Positions 9,170 to 20,132 of a DNA stretch of 64,000 nt are shown here, in pieces. The position numbers were made by a program, and so were the translations under genes. Location: NCBI GenBank assembly GCA_018660835.1, contig JABJJN010000020.1:186001-250000 (forward strand). The letters are read 5' to 3'. Source of the stretch: Gemmatimonadota bacterium. Lineage in GTDB: Bacteria; Latescibacterota; UBA2968; UBA8231. The notes beneath the pieces were generated by a model, which saw only the letters and a program-made list of their open reading frames with translations, had not been told where the DNA came from and did not search any database. Every line of letters starts with the position of its first letter. The first letter of the stretch is position 1.

Positions 9170-10210
9170 ATGTTTAATGCACGCCCCACCTTGCAGAACA
9201 CACCTTCCACCGGACTAGGCAAGAAATCCTGCGGCGCCGCCCCCAAGCGCGGCCGACCCCTCGGCGGCGGCCCCGGCTACACCGACGTCGTGCGTGCCAC
9301 CAGCGAGCCAGTGAGACATCTCGACGAATTGCTCGAAGCGCTCAAGGCGGCACGCTCTGGAGACACAGTCTTCATCGCCGGTGATGCGACCATCGAGTGC
9401 ACGGAGCGTGTTTTTGTCGAACAACTCGTGCTCAAGCTCCCAGGTGGTGTCACTCTCGCCAGCAATCGCGGCACAAAGGATTCACCAGGTGGACTGATCC
9501 GCTCCGATGCCTTCGCGACGAAACCCCTCATCGAGGCGCTCGGACCTGATACACGTGTCACGGGTCTGCGCATACAAGGACCGAATCCGCGTCGTTGTCT
9601 CGAACATCACGCTCGGTCCTTCAGAGAGGATCGCGGCCACGAGTACTACTACAAATTCCCCACCTCCGTCGGCGTCGAGACGGCGCACGACCGACTGCGT
9701 GTCGACAACTGTGAACTGGCCGGCTGGAGCCACTCCGCCGTGCACTTGATCAAGGGCGAGGGACACCTCGTCCAACACAGCTTTATCCATCACAATCAGT
9801 ACAATGGCCTGGGGTATGGCGTCAGCCACGACCAATCCGGCTCTCTGATCGAGGGCAATCTCTTCAATTCGAATCGCCATTCCATCGCCGGCACGGGGCG
9901 CTCGGGTTCAGGCTACGAGGCGCGCCACAATGTCGAAATGGGTCGCACGCTGAGTCACTGCTTCGACATGCATGGTGGACGAGATCGCAAGGACGGTTCC
10001 AATGTCGCGGGCGGCTGGATGCACATCCATCACAACACATTCTGGGCAACGGGTCGCGCCGCGATTGTTATTCGCGGTGCCTCTGAAGAGGAAACCATCA
10101 TCGAGCGCAATTGGTTCCGCCAACGCACCGAAACGGCGGCGATTCGCTGCGAGGAGCGCGTCACGATCCGCGACAATGCCTGGGGACGACGGGATCCTGT
10201 CTTTCGCTAG
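9170..10210 (+). CDS. Right-handed parallel beta-helix protein (pectate-lyase-like fold)
   Basis: A 346-residue protein with the repeated, Asn/His/Gly-rich rung pattern of right-handed beta-helix polysaccharide lyases and glycosidases: LVQHSFIHHNQYNGLGYG, SLIEGNLFNSNRHSIAGTG, WMHIHHNTFWATGRAAIVI, TIIERNWFRQR. The N-terminus is basic and Gly-rich (KRGRPLGGGPGYTD), with no obvious signal peptide from the start at 9170. Family members often cleave or rearrange acidic polysaccharides, which would fit the adjacent sugar-acid genes, but no catalytic residues can be assigned with confidence. The upstream gap of 14 bases indicates an operon with DUF4432. Confidence 0.75.
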   Translation: MFNARPTLQNTPSTGLGKKSCGAAPKRGRPLGGGPGYTDVVRATSEPVRHLDELLEALKAARSGDTVFIAGDATIECTERVFVEQLVLKLPGGVTLASNRGTKDSPGGLIRSDAFATKPLIEALGPDTRVTGLRIQGPNPRRCLEHHARSFREDRGHEYYYKFPTSVGVETAHDRLRVDNCELAGWSHSAVHLIKGEGHLVQHSFIHHNQYNGLGYGVSHDQSGSLIEGNLFNSNRHSIAGTGRSGSGYEARHNVEMGRTLSHCFDMHGGRDRKDGSNVAGGWMHIHHNTFWATGRAAIVIRGASEEETIIERNWFRQRTETAAIRCEERVTIRDNAWGRRDPVFR

Positions 10211-10284
10211 GCCTTGATAGCAACGGACACCACATAGCCAGTGGCGTGCTACCTGGTGCGTTTGCAGGTCGGTGATCAGGTGCT

Positions 10285-10303
10285 GCGCAACAAGCTGTTG
10301 CGC
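10285..10303. terminator. Perfect hairpin between convergent genes, possible bidirectional terminator
   Basis: GCGCAACA and TGTTGCGC form a perfect 8-bp inverted repeat around a 3-base loop (AGC). It lies between the 3' ends of the beta-helix gene (10210) and typA (10341). There is no T-run on either side, so it may be a weak or factor-assisted terminator or only an mRNA-stabilising hairpin. Confidence 0.45.
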
Positions 10304-10340
10304 GTCCGTTAGCGAATGGCAGCGCGTCGCTGGGACTGAG

Positions 10341-12170
10341 TCAGGCGGCCTTGGCTTTTTTCGCCGCGCGCTCGCGTACCACGTGGGTCAACTCTTTCTT
10401 GCGAATCCGCAGGGACTCGGGCGTGACCTCCAGCAATTCATCTTCTGACAGATACTCCATCGCATCATCCAACGACATCTTGCGGTGCGGTGGCAGTGCT
10501 TCTGCATCCTGGCCGGGTTTGGCACGGTGCCCGGTGCCTGGCTTGCGTTTGATCGGATTCACGACCAGATCACCGTCGCGAATGTGCTCGCCCACGACCT
10601 GACCATCATAGACTTCCGTGCCAGGTGGCAGGAAGAAGGTCCCGCGTTGCTTGAGATTCGTCAGTGCATAAGCGCTCGCAGGGCCCGTGAATCCAGAAAC
10701 AAGCGAGCCGAATTCGGCCGTTTCGATGGCACCAGCCATCGGCCCATACTCATGAAAAAGGGAGTGAAAAATGCCCTCGCCACGGGTTGCCGTCAGAAAA
10801 GGCTGGCGGAAACCGAGCATGCCTCGGGTTGGCACAATCCAGGTGTTGTGCACGACACCCGTCTCCGTCTGCCGCACATCACTGAGACGACCGCGTCTCC
10901 TGCCGAGCATCTCGCTCACCGTTCCCTGGTGTGCACTCGGCACTTCGATGTAAACCTCTTCGAAGGGCTCTTCTCGTCCATTCTCGCCATCATGGAAGAT
11001 GACCTCCGGCTGACTCACGGCGAACTCGTAGCCCTCGCGTCGCATCGTTTCGATCAGAATCGCCAGATGCAACTCACCGCGACCCGATACGACCCACTGC
11101 CCTGCGACCTCCGCGTCTTCCACGCGCAGAGCGACATTCTGCTCCAGCTCATGGAAGAGTCGCTCACGAATCTGTCGGCCCGTGACAAAACGACCTTCAC
11201 GGCCAGCGAAGGGACTCGTGTTCACACTGAAGGTCATGCGCACCGTCGGCTGTTCTACCTCAATCGGTGGCAGTGGCCGCGGATCGTCGACATCGGTGAT
11301 GGTATCGCCAATGCTCACATTGTCGATACCGGATATGGCGATGATACTGCCCGCGTGAACCTGTTCCTGTGACTCGCGCTTGAGATTGCGGAAAGTGAAG
11401 ACTTCACCAACCCGCGAACTCACCATCTCGCCTGTCGAATCCACATGCGCCACGGTCTGCCCAGGACTCAGCGTGCCACCCGACAGACGACCCACAGCGA
11501 TCTTGCCCACATAACTGCTGTATTGCAGTGTCGTCACCAGCAACTGAGGTGGACCGTCGACGTCGACTGTCGGTGCCGGCACATGCTCGACGATCGCGTC
11601 AAACAGCGGTCCCAGATCGTCTTTCAGATCTTCCGGCTCGGTACCTGCACGACCAGCCAGTGCCTGCGTATACAGGACCGGGAAATCAGCCTGTTCGTCC
11701 GATGCACCCAATTCAATGAACAGGTCCAGTGTCTGATCCACGACCCAATGCGGTCGTGCCGCAGGCCGATCGATCTTGTTCACTACGAGGATCGCCTTCA
11801 GACCACGTTGGAGGGCATGTCGCAAGACAAAACGCGTCTGCGGCATCGGTCCCTCCACAGCATCCACCAGCAGCAACACGCCATCCACCATATTCAGAAT
11901 GCGCTCGACTTCGCTGCCAAAGTCAGCATGTCCCGGTGTGTCCACGAGACTGATCGTCTTGTCCTTGTAGTCGACGGCCGTGTTCTTGGCAGTAATGGTG
12001 ATGCCCCGTTCGCGCTCCAGATCATTGGAGTCGAGGACACGGTCATTCACCTGCTGATTCGTACGAAAGACATTCGTCTGCTTCAACATGCCGTCAAGCA
12101 GGGTCGTCTTGCCATGATCGACGTGGGCGATGATGGCGATATTTCTCAGATTGTCGGCGCGATTGGTCAA
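10341..12170 (-). CDS. typA: Ribosome-associated translational GTPase TypA/BipA
   Basis: Translation-factor GTPase related to EF-G/LepA that binds 70S ribosomes and aids 50S assembly and stress growth. Starting at TTG 12170 it is 609 residues, the normal length. It shows the P-loop [15 protein letters not shown], switch I ([13 protein letters not shown]), DTPGHADFG and NKIDRP. The C-terminal domain contains [37 protein letters not shown] and [11 protein letters not shown]. An in-frame GTG lies 81 bases upstream, but homologues begin at (M)[19 protein letters not shown], which matches the TTG codon. It is divergent from the hybrid kinase gene. Confidence 0.95.
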   Translation of the reverse strand: MTNRADNLRNIAIIAHVDHGKTTLLDGMLKQTNVFRTNQQVNDRVLDSNDLERERGITITAKNTAVDYKDKTISLVDTPGHADFGSEVERILNMVDGVLLLVDAVEGPMPQTRFVLRHALQRGLKAILVVNKIDRPAARPHWVVDQTLDLFIELGASDEQADFPVLYTQALAGRAGTEPEDLKDDLGPLFDAIVEHVPAPTVDVDGPPQLLVTTLQYSSYVGKIAVGRLSGGTLSPGQTVAHVDSTGEMVSSRVGEVFTFRNLKRESQEQVHAGSIIAISGIDNVSIGDTITDVDDPRPLPPIEVEQPTVRMTFSVNTSPFAGREGRFVTGRQIRERLFHELEQNVALRVEDAEVAGQWVVSGRGELHLAILIETMRREGYEFAVSQPEVIFHDGENGREEPFEEVYIEVPSAHQGTVSEMLGRRRGRLSDVRQTETGVVHNTWIVPTRGMLGFRQPFLTATRGEGIFHSLFHEYGPMAGAIETAEFGSLVSGFTGPASAYALTNLKQRGTFFLPPGTEVYDGQVVGEHIRDGDLVVNPIKRKPGTGHRAKPGQDAEALPPHRKMSLDDAMEYLSEDELLEVTPESLRIRKKELTHVVRERAAKKAKAA

Positions 12171-12345
12171 AGCGGTGCAGATCCTGGCTGTGGGCGCAAC
12201 TGGCCGTGGGCTCAAATAGAGGGCAAGCAATAGAACGTACGCACAAAACACCCAAAAAATGCCCCCCTGCTGTCAGCATTCGTCTCTTGTGGATCATAGC
12301 CGAGGCCTTAGACTTTGGCTGAGTCGAACACCAAGTCCAACCCTA

Positions 12346-15300
12346 ATGACACGAGTTCAAGTGGTCGAAAAATCGGCGATCCAGACTGCTAGACAGATCG
12401 GATCCACCCAGGAGGGCCGTAGACTCCTGTGGGGTTTTGCGTCACTTCTGCTGGTTCTCGCTTTGGTCTCGGTGATCAGTTTTGTGGTTGTGCAGAACGC
12501 CTCCGGAGGCTTCACCGGCTACCGCGAGATGGCACGCGACGCCAACCTCGCTGGCCGTCTGCAGGCGAACATGCTCATGGTGCGGATGAATGTGAAAGAC
12601 TTCATCATCACTGGTAGCTACAAGGATCTGCAGCAATACGCCGATTACTATCGCAAGATGTCCGGCTTCCTTGAAGAGGCCCAGCAGGAAATCGTCAAGC
12701 CTGAGCGCGCCGACCAGATCGACCAGGTCGCCGGCAACCTGAGAGACTATGTCAGCGCCTTCGATGCGGTCATCGCCCTGCGCGAACGCCGCAATGACGC
12801 GGTCTTCAAGGTCCTCGATGTTCGCGGCCCTTACATGGAGGCGAATCTCACGGCGATCATGACGTCAGCCGAGGAGAGCAACGACATGGCCGCCGCCTTC
12901 CATGCGGGGCTGGCCATGAAGCACCTGCTGTTGGCACGCCTCTACGTGGCAAAATTTCTCGTCAACAATGATCAACGCTCCGTCGACCGCGTGAAGAAGG
13001 AATTCGAGGCAGTCCGTCATCGCTTGGAGATACTCGACTCGGAGTTGGAAAATGAGCACAGACGGGCAATGCGCGAAGCCGTCCTGTCATCCTTCGCCGA
13101 CTACGAAAGCACCTTTGCTGAACTCGTTGAGATCATTTTCGAGCGCAACAACATCATTTCCGGCACCCTCGATCGCCTCGGTCCAGAGATTGCCAGTCAC
13201 GTAGAGAGCGTCAAGCTCGACATCAAGAGTGTGCAGGACGAGATCGGCCCTCGACTGCAGGCGCGCAACACCCTCAGTATCTACGTCGTGAGTATCGTCG
13301 GCGCGATCGCCCTGATCGTGGCTGTAACACTGACCTTCGTCATCGTGCGCACCTTCCGACGCATGACAGCATCCATCGAGAGTGCGCGGGTGGCGGCGGA
13401 ATCAACGGCCCAGACCAAGGCAGATTTCCTGGCGAACATGTCGCACGAAATCCGCACCCCCATGAACGCCATCATTGGCATGGCTCATCTCGCCCAGCGC
13501 ACAGACCTGAATCCGAAGCAACGCGACTACGTCGACAAGATTCATGGCTCCAGCCAACATCTGCTCGGTATCATCAACGACATTCTCGATTTCTCCAAAA
13601 TTGAGGCCGGCAAACTCGCCGTCGATGCCATCGACTTTCGCATCGATGAGGTCCTCGACAATGTCGCCAGCCTCATCGGCGAAAAGGCCTCGGAGAAGGG
13701 GCTCGAAGTCATCTTTGACATTGACCCCGCCCTTCCCGCGCATCTGGTGGGTGATCCGCTGCGCATTGGTCAGATCCTCGTGAACTACGCCAACAATTCG
13801 GTCAAGTTCACAGAAAAGGGTGAGATCTTCATTCGCGCCAACGTCGCGAGCGACGAAGGACAGGATCTGCTGGTTCGTTTTGAGGTCGAGGATACGGGGA
13901 TCGGCATGACCCGGGAACAGACGAGCAGACTCTTCCAGTCCTTCTCGCAGGCAGATACGTCGGTTACGCGCAAATACGGCGGCACAGGCCTTGGGCTGGC
14001 AATTTCCAAAGAGCTGGCTGAATTGATGGGTGGCGAAGTCGGCGTGTCTTCCGAGGTCGGATCGGGGAGTGTGTTCTTCTTTACCGCCGCCCTTCGTCGT
14101 ACAGGTGAGCGCAAGCAACCGATCCCGGCACTTGATCTGCGTCATCGTCGGGTTCTCGTCGTCGACGACAATGAACACGCTCGAGAAATCCTGTCCTCCA
14201 TGCTGACGACTCTGACCTTCCGCGCCGATGTCGTGGCTTCGGGAGAAGAGGCCGTCGTCGCCGTGGATACGGAGAATCGTGGCGATGATCCCTATGAGGT
14301 CGTTTTTCTCGATTGGAAACTCGAGGGGATCGACGGCATCGAGGCAGGCCGACGCATCCAGGCCCTCGATGTCGCCACAAGACCAGAGCGCGTGATCGTG
14401 ACGGCCTATGGTCGATCAGAGGTCATGGATGAAGCAGAGGCGGCGGGCATGCCGATCGTGCTCGTCAAACCCGTCACGCCATCGCATCTGCTCGACGCCG
14501 CCGTGAGAGTGCTCGGCGGTGGTGGATCTGACGATCTCGTGCACCGGGATGACTGGGCCGAACACCTCGATGCCATCAAGGGAGCCCGTGTGCTGCTGGT
14601 TGAGGACAATGAACTCAACCAGCAGGTCGCGATTGAACTGCTGCGCGAGGGAGGCCTGCAGGTAGATCTCGCCGAAGATGGTGCCCAGGCGGTACGTATG
14701 GTAGGTGAAAAGTCCTACGACGTGGTCTTGATGGATATGCAAATGCCGGTCATGGATGGTGTGACGGCGACCATCGAAATTCGCAAGAATCCCCGTTTTG
14801 CCTCGCTGCCAATTCTGGCCATGACGGCCAATGCCATGGAGAAAGACCGCGAAAAGACACGGGAAGCGGGAATGAATGACCACATTGCCAAACCAATTGA
14901 CCCGGCCACACTGTTCAGTTCCCTGCTGCACTTTGTCGAACACAGAACCGACGATGCGGCCAAGAACGAAACGGTAGATTCATCAGCCGAAGACGATTCT
15001 GCATCGGACCTCGTCATTGAGGGCATCGACACGGCGGACGGCCTGCGCCGTGTTCTCGGCAACCAGCAGCTCTACCACAATCTGCTGCGTCGATTTGTCA
15101 CAGGCGAAGAGTCACGCGCCGCTGGCACGATTCACACCTTGCTGGCCCGCAACGACACCGAAGGCGCTGAACGTGCGGCGCATTCACTGAAGGGGGTGGC
15201 GGGCACTCTCGGTGCCAAAAACCTGCAAGAGCACGCGGCGACCCTCGAAGCATCGTTGACCGAAAGTGATGTCAACGTGGATGACCAGTTGACTGCCCTC

Positions 15301-15696
15301 GATCAGGAGCTGAGGGCGCTGGTGGCACAGATTCGGACAGCCCTGCCACCGGAGGCACCGAAACAGGCAAATGGTCGCGACACCCAGAATCATGGTTCTG
15401 CAGCCAATGGGTCCGGTGACCACGAGAACACAGGAACCACAGGCAACGGCAAGAGCGGGGATGTGGACTGGGACGCTGCACGTCAGGTCGTTGGCGAGCT
15501 CGAAGCCCTGCTGGCAGCCAGCGACAGCACGGCCCTTGATCTGTTCGATCGTTCTTCGGGCCTGCTTGAGCAGGCTCTGGGCCATCACTTTCCTGCCGTG
15601 GAGTCGCCGATTACGGGCTGGGACATGGACGCAGCCCTCGTGGCTCTGCGCGCTGCCTGCGAAGACATTGAGCAAATCGCCGATGTGCATAAATGA
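12346..15696 (+). CDS. Hybrid sensor histidine kinase with two receiver domains and HPt
   Basis: A 1116-residue membrane kinase and phosphorelay in one chain. A first transmembrane helix ([20 protein letters not shown]) is followed by a helical periplasmic sensor of about 250 residues and a second membrane helix (about 306-330). HisKA carries [14 protein letters not shown] (His about 365). The ATPase domain has [19 protein letters not shown] and [13 protein letters not shown]. Two receivers follow, VVDDNE with the Asp in VFLDWKLEG, and [10 protein letters not shown] with [11 protein letters not shown]. The HPt domain has [14 protein letters not shown] (His about 945). A C-terminal helical segment resembles a further HPt lacking its His. 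All phosphotransfer residues are present. The signal and output are unknown; no DNA-binding response regulator is adjacent. Confidence 0.93.
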   Translation: MTRVQVVEKSAIQTARQIGSTQEGRRLLWGFASLLLVLALVSVISFVVVQNASGGFTGYREMARDANLAGRLQANMLMVRMNVKDFIITGSYKDLQQYADYYRKMSGFLEEAQQEIVKPERADQIDQVAGNLRDYVSAFDAVIALRERRNDAVFKVLDVRGPYMEANLTAIMTSAEESNDMAAAFHAGLAMKHLLLARLYVAKFLVNNDQRSVDRVKKEFEAVRHRLEILDSELENEHRRAMREAVLSSFADYESTFAELVEIIFERNNIISGTLDRLGPEIASHVESVKLDIKSVQDEIGPRLQARNTLSIYVVSIVGAIALIVAVTLTFVIVRTFRRMTASIESARVAAESTAQTKADFLANMSHEIRTPMNAIIGMAHLAQRTDLNPKQRDYVDKIHGSSQHLLGIINDILDFSKIEAGKLAVDAIDFRIDEVLDNVASLIGEKASEKGLEVIFDIDPALPAHLVGDPLRIGQILVNYANNSVKFTEKGEIFIRANVASDEGQDLLVRFEVEDTGIGMTREQTSRLFQSFSQADTSVTRKYGGTGLGLAISKELAELMGGEVGVSSEVGSGSVFFFTAALRRTGERKQPIPALDLRHRRVLVVDDNEHAREILSSMLTTLTFRADVVASGEEAVVAVDTENRGDDPYEVVFLDWKLEGIDGIEAGRRIQALDVATRPERVIVTAYGRSEVMDEAEAAGMPIVLVKPVTPSHLLDAAVRVLGGGGSDDLVHRDDWAEHLDAIKGARVLLVEDNELNQQVAIELLREGGLQVDLAEDGAQAVRMVGEKSYDVVLMDMQMPVMDGVTATIEIRKNPRFASLPILAMTANAMEKDREKTREAGMNDHIAKPIDPATLFSSLLHFVEHRTDDAAKNETVDSSAEDDSASDLVIEGIDTADGLRRVLGNQQLYHNLLRRFVTGEESRAAGTIHTLLARNDTEGAERAAHSLKGVAGTLGAKNLQEHAATLEASLTESDVNVDDQLTALDQELRALVAQIRTALPPEAPKQANGRDTQNHGSAANGSGDHENTGTTGNGKSGDVDWDAARQVVGELEALLAASDSTALDLFDRSSGLLEQALGHHFPAVESPITGWDMDAALVALRAACEDIEQIADVHK

Positions 15697-15715
15697 CGCC
15701 ACTCGCGCCGGCTCG

Positions 15716-16248
15716 CTAGTCGATCTCACCCGCCCACAGACGCTGCATCTGGTCGCACTCTTCCAGTAGTTGATCCAGCGGCCCCTGCGCTGCAACCCTG
15801 CCCTCGTCGAGCACGACGACCCAGTCGGCGCGTCGCAATACGGGCTGACGATGCGACACAACGAGGCAGGTCGTTGCCTGATCCGCCGTCAAACGATCCC
15901 ACAGCAGACGCTCCGTCTCGACATCAAGGGCGCTGGAGACATCATCGCAGATGAGTAGTTCAGGATGGTTGTGGCGAACCAGGCGACCAGTTCAGTGGCA
16001 TAGCGTGCCGCAATCGCCACGATTTGCTGGCCCACCAGCACGCCCGTGTAGATGCCTGCAGCGAGCGCCAGATTCTGCAGGGTGTCACCATCACGAGCGG
16101 CATCGATAAAGCTGCGCAGAATCTGCGGACTCAGCAGCTCAAGTCCGATACCCGAGAACAGCAGCAACGCCAGACCCAGCACACGTCCCCATTGGGGGGA
16201 CAGATACTGGCTCAGCAGCTGCGTATAGTGTGCTCGGGTTACCTGCAT
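15716..16248 (-). pseudogene. ABC exporter remnant with large internal deletion
   Basis: The gene starts at 16248 with the first membrane helices of an ABC exporter (LGLALLLFSGIGLELLSPQILRSFIDAARDG, then a second hydrophobic segment). It ends with the last part of an ABC ATPase: [14 protein letters not shown] (Walker B and D-loop), CLVVSHR (H-loop) and [21 protein letters not shown], stopping at 15716-15718. The two parts are in different frames and meet at about 15965-15975. Compared with a normal half-transporter of about 580 residues, roughly 400 are missing, including the Walker A and signature motifs. It is non-functional unless the junction is an assembly artefact. Confidence 0.85.
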
Positions 16249-16318
16249 AGCTCCATCAATGCGCGCGAAATGTGACTACCTCTTCGATGCCGAAATCGCG
16301 CCAAGGTAACAGATCGAT

Positions 16319-17068
16319 CTATGATTCGATCGCTCGGAAGACCAATGCCGGATCATCACAGCTGAAGACGTCGAGGCCCCACTCGAAACGGCTACGAATA
16401 AGCTCTGCATCCGGATCGATGCAGGAGACGACGGGCAGTCCTGCCTTGTGGGCTTCGTTGATCATGGCCGCTGTCACTGTCTTGCGATGCGGATGCAGGA
16501 AGTCGACCCCCTCCTCAAGACTGTGTCGCAACGTGTCATTTTGCCCGGCAGGATAGAGAATCCCTGTTGAGATCTGATCACACGCGTCGCGAACCCAGCG
16601 CAGCTGATCGAAGCTGCTGGAAATCACCAGCCCTCGGTGGGCCTCGCCGGTGACTGTGACCAGTTCGGCAACCCTGCCGAGCGTGTCTGCATCAAATGTG
16701 GGATCGACATGTAGGCAGACCCCACACCCGCCGGCTGCAGACCAGTCGAGCAGATCCTGCAGACTTGGCACAGCGGTACCACAGAATTCAGACCGATACC
16801 AGGAGCCGGCATCTAACGATTGGAATTGTTCCATCGTTAGGTCCTCCACTCGACCCTCGCCGTCCGTCGTGCGATTCACGGTGGGGTCGTGCATCAGCAC
16901 AAAGTCGTCATCCCGTGTAATTTTGACATCCACTTCTACCCACGACGCACCTTGTGCCTGTGCTGCGGCAAAGGCGGGGATCGTATTCTCCGGGCCATGG
17001 GCGCATGCACCACGATGCCCAATGACAGGGATGGGACCCGGCGACTCTCGAATGTGTATTGCCTTCAT
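16319..17068 (-). CDS. Glycerophosphodiester phosphodiesterase family protein
   Basis: A 249-residue GDPD-type TIM-barrel enzyme expected to hydrolyse glycerophosphodiesters to sn-glycerol-3-phosphate and an alcohol. It has the catalytic and metal-binding signatures: GHRGACAHGPENT near the N-terminus, VEVDVKITRDDDFVLMHDPT with the E-x-D pair and the second His, and a later LHVDPTFD strand in place of the more usual LxxEIK. The start at 17068 (MKAIHIRES) follows GGAGG. No signal peptide is seen, so it should be cytoplasmic. It is divergent from the GH113-like gene and downstream of nothing obviously related. Confidence 0.9.
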   Translation of the reverse strand: MKAIHIRESPGPIPVIGHRGACAHGPENTIPAFAAAQAQGASWVEVDVKITRDDDFVLMHDPTVNRTTDGEGRVEDLTMEQFQSLDAGSWYRSEFCGTAVPSLQDLLDWSAAGGCGVCLHVDPTFDADTLGRVAELVTVTGEAHRGLVISSSFDQLRWVRDACDQISTGILYPAGQNDTLRHSLEEGVDFLHPHRKTVTAAMINEAHKAGLPVVSCIDPDAELIRSRFEWGLDVFSCDDPALVFRAIES

Positions 17069-17167
17069 TGCTGCCTCCACAAAGTCGATGTGATCTTTGC
17101 ATGTGTTCTGGTCATGCCGCTTCTTCATGCGTCGCAAATACCATCCGGTCCAACTTCAAGACGAACG

Positions 17168-19303
17168 ATGCCGCAGGTCAACAACTTCCTCTGCAAGCTG
17201 GTCATTGCCAGTCTCGTAGCGTGCGTTTCTCACGCCTTGGCTCACAATGGTGTGGTTGCCCATGCAAGACCCGCGGTAGGGATCGTCGTCGACGGCGACT
17301 TGTCCGATTGGCCTGCAGATGCCCTTTCCTATCCGATTCGAACGCATCAGCTTGGCGCCGCTCCCGTAGATACCGATGACTTCGACGGACATTTTCAGGT
17401 TGCATGGGATGCAGCAACGGGGTCCCTTTGGGTCGCTGTCGATCTTGTCGATGACGAGACCATCCTGGAGGGCGCCACCGCCACGTCACTAGCCGACATG
17501 CGTCGATTCTTTGGCATGATGGGGTGGCGTTCTTCCGATGAAGTGGAAACACCCGATCTCGCCGATGGCTGCGCGATCCTGATCGATATGGGCCACGAAG
17601 ACGGTGATTCCCGCACCGTGCGGTTTGGCCTGGATGGACGTGACTCAAGGACGGTAATCACCTCATCCGAGCGCGATGGCCAGCAATGGCGTGACGCGCA
17701 GGTTGCCGCAACCTTCCCTCCCGGTCGCCGCGTATACGAATGGCAAATCAACCTGCAAGCAGCCTTTCTTCGCGAGGCGGACCATCCGCCCAATTTGCTG
17801 GCCGCCGGGACAGTGCTCGGCTTTGATGTCACCGTCGCAGATCGAGACACGGGCAGCACTCTATCTGGTGATGATCTCTCCTGGCTCAGTTGGGGGCCGG
17901 GGGTGGGCAAGGTATGGGGTTCGCGCACGTCACGTCGAGGCGATCTCGTCCTCATCGAAGCGGATCTCGCCATGGGGCACTTGGCCGGCCTCACCCGCTG
18001 GAACAACGCGTCGACACAGACGCCACCATCGGGGGTCAGCATACGAACCCAGACGGGTCTGGCGCGCTGGACGATCAGCACCGACTCACTGGGAGCCTTC
18101 CACGTCGACGTCCCCGCCGGTGACTATGTACTCACAGTGGAAGACGTGCGACTCGGCCTCGATCGTGCCGAGACACACACCACAGTAGTGGCAGATTCTA
18201 CAACCTCTGTTGTGGTCCTCGATGCGCCACTCTTCAGCCTGTCCGTACTGCGTGGCGAGGCGAGCGACTCTATTGTGCGGCGTCCGCTTCCGCCAGGGCG
18301 CCAGCGAGGCGTCAGTTGGGTAGGCAGCCGCGCTATCGGCCGTGCCCATCTCACGCCGCTGCAACCACTACATGTCGACTGGATCGTGCAGACCCCTTTC
18401 GGTTGGCAGCGCGACATTCATGCACCTGCTCTTCAGGCGCCACGAGGTGCGGCCGGACTCTGGGGTGAAAGCGATCGAGGCATTCTGGTCACAACCCGGT
18501 TGTCACAGGAAGTCGGTATCGCGACCTTGCTCAAGCCGCATATCTGGACAGGTCGCGGTACGTGGCGCGGCGAGTTGGCCATGACATCAGAGGCAGACTG
18601 GGTCACGTGGTTCGACCAATACGAAACCTTCATCCTGCACTATGCTCGACTCGCCCAGGCCGCTGGCATCGAGGCCCTCTGTATTGGCACCGAGTTGTCC
18701 GCAACACTCGTGCGTGAGGATCAGTGGCGCCGCATCATTGCCCTCATTCGCAGTGTCTATAGTGGCAATCTGACCTATGCAGCCAATTGGGACCGATTCG
18801 AGCAGGTTCCTTTCTGGGATGCCCTCGACTTTGTGGGTGTTCAGGCCTACTTCCCCCTTGCAGAGGAACCGACGCACGACATCGACCAACTCGTCAGAGG
18901 CTGGCAGCCCTGGCTTGAACGGCTGGCTGCTGTCAGCGAGCAGAGTGGACGGCGCGTTCTATTTACCGAAATTGGCTATCGCTCGCATGTAAATGCCGTC
19001 GTCGAGCCGTGGCTCTGGCCGCGGCAGGTCGAGGGCGGCAATGGCACAGCTGGACAGAAAGTGCAAGCTGCAGCGTATGAAGCGTTCTTCCGTGCTGCCT
19101 GGGATTTGCCCTGGGTTGCCGGTGCGTATTGGTGGAAGTGGTTTCCAAACCACGAGCGTGCGGGAGGTGACGACGACGCTGGCTTCACACCGCAGAACAA
19201 GCCGGCGCAACAGGTGATCGGGCAGTGGTATCTGCGCACACACCTGGTTGAATCACAGGAAGCTGAAACACAGGAGAACAAACGTGCCGGATACGGTCAG
19301 TAA
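17168..19303 (+). CDS. Secreted GH113-like glycoside hydrolase with N-terminal CBM9-like domain
   Basis: A 711-residue exported protein. The N-terminal signal peptide ends near HALA. Residues about 35-250 resemble a CBM9-type carbohydrate-binding domain (GIVVDGDLSDWP, FQVAWDAATGSLWVAVDLVD). A small carboxypeptidase-regulatory-like beta domain follows (VPAGDYVLTVEDVRLG). The C-terminal third is a TIM barrel like GH113 beta-mannanases: YARLAQAAGIEALCIGTELS with the candidate acid/base Glu (about 508), TYAANWD, DFVGVQAYFPL, and VLFTEIGYRS with the candidate nucleophile Glu (about 600). Start 17168 is chosen because it gives a clean signal peptide. It overlaps the dioxygenase gene downstream by 20 bases, so the two are translated together. 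Confidence 0.8.
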   Translation: MPQVNNFLCKLVIASLVACVSHALAHNGVVAHARPAVGIVVDGDLSDWPADALSYPIRTHQLGAAPVDTDDFDGHFQVAWDAATGSLWVAVDLVDDETILEGATATSLADMRRFFGMMGWRSSDEVETPDLADGCAILIDMGHEDGDSRTVRFGLDGRDSRTVITSSERDGQQWRDAQVAATFPPGRRVYEWQINLQAAFLREADHPPNLLAAGTVLGFDVTVADRDTGSTLSGDDLSWLSWGPGVGKVWGSRTSRRGDLVLIEADLAMGHLAGLTRWNNASTQTPPSGVSIRTQTGLARWTISTDSLGAFHVDVPAGDYVLTVEDVRLGLDRAETHTTVVADSTTSVVVLDAPLFSLSVLRGEASDSIVRRPLPPGRQRGVSWVGSRAIGRAHLTPLQPLHVDWIVQTPFGWQRDIHAPALQAPRGAAGLWGESDRGILVTTRLSQEVGIATLLKPHIWTGRGTWRGELAMTSEADWVTWFDQYETFILHYARLAQAAGIEALCIGTELSATLVREDQWRRIIALIRSVYSGNLTYAANWDRFEQVPFWDALDFVGVQAYFPLAEEPTHDIDQLVRGWQPWLERLAAVSEQSGRRVLFTEIGYRSHVNAVVEPWLWPRQVEGGNGTAGQKVQAAAYEAFFRAAWDLPWVAGAYWWKWFPNHERAGGDDDAGFTPQNKPAQQVIGQWYLRTHLVESQEAETQENKRAGYGQ

Positions 19304-20096
19304 ATCACCACTAAGCCAGCAAGAGCTGGCATTCTTCAAGACCCACGGGTATCTGATCCTGCGGCAGATCCTCGATCCCGCCTTACTGGCTCGGGCACGT
19401 GCCCGGTTGTGGGATGCAGCCCCCACCTCTATGCACCGCGACGACCCAAGCAGTTGGGTCGGACCGATTCCCACCGATCAGGAGAGTGAAGAGCGCGACA
19501 ACCACCGACGAGGCTTTCGCTGGCAGTATCGCCAGATCGGTGACGAACCGTGGATGGTGCAGATGCTGCCGAAGAATCCGACCGTCTGGGCCCTCGCCGA
19601 ACAGTTGCTGGGCGAGGGGAGGCTCGTCGAACCCTCGGGTGTGCGCGGTATCTACTGCACCCTGCCCTATGGTGATCATGCAACGACGGCGAATGGGTGC
19701 CATGTCGATGCCCATCCCTTCCACTTCGGTGCCGTCGCGTACATCGATGATGTGGAACCAGGTGGTGGTGGTTTTCGTGTGTGGCCAGGGAGCCACCGGA
19801 CCTTTTACTACGATTTCCAGACAGCCTACCAGCGAGAGCCCAACGACCAATACGAGCCCGACAAGGCACGAATCGGCGCAGGCCCCTCCGTCGATTGTTA
19901 TGGTCGCGCAGGTGATGTCGTCCTCTGGCATCATCGCATCGGCCACATGGCGTCTCACAATACGACGCGTCGCATCCGCCAGGCCGTTCTCTACGATTTC
20001 CGCAAAGACGACTGGGAAACAACCCAGAGTGATCCACCGGCGCAGGATATGTGGCAGGATTGGTCGGATGAAATCCGCTCGGTACAGCTGCTCTGA
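19284..20096 (+). CDS. Phytanoyl-CoA dioxygenase (PhyH) family protein, canonical H-x-D
   Basis: A 270-residue Fe(II)/2-oxoglutarate-dependent dioxygenase-like protein. The GTG start at 19284 follows AGGAG and lies inside the end of the GH113-like gene. Facial-triad residues are visible: His140 and Asp142 in CHVDAHPFHFG, and the distal His221 in GHMASHN, followed by Arg residues in TTRRIRQAVLYDF. FRVWPGSHRTFYYDF is the typical PhyH 'PGSH' strand. Co-translation with a secreted hydrolase suggests that it modifies a product of polysaccharide breakdown or its methylated or aminated relatives, but this is inference. Confidence 0.88.
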   Translation: MPDTVSKSPLSQQELAFFKTHGYLILRQILDPALLARARARLWDAAPTSMHRDDPSSWVGPIPTDQESEERDNHRRGFRWQYRQIGDEPWMVQMLPKNPTVWALAEQLLGEGRLVEPSGVRGIYCTLPYGDHATTANGCHVDAHPFHFGAVAYIDDVEPGGGGFRVWPGSHRTFYYDFQTAYQREPNDQYEPDKARIGAGPSVDCYGRAGDVVLWHHRIGHMASHNTTRRIRQAVLYDFRKDDWETTQSDPPAQDMWQDWSDEIRSVQLL

Positions 20097-20116
20097 TTTT
20101 CTCTTCATTTTTGTTG

Positions 20117-20132
20117 TTGACCGGCCGGTTCC
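20117..20132. promoter_or_regulatory. TetR-type operator-like site 1
   Basis: TTGACCGGCCGGTTCC contains the perfect 10-bp palindrome ACCGGCCGGT and matches site 2, 74 bases downstream, at 14 of 16 positions. Sequences of the GACCGACCGGTC type are common TetR-family operators, and a TetR gene is the last gene of this operon. Confidence 0.6.

Noticed and set aside
13402..14178. 258-codon frame antisense to the hybrid kinase
   Set aside because: The opposite strand encodes unambiguous HisKA and ATPase motifs, so this is a shadow.
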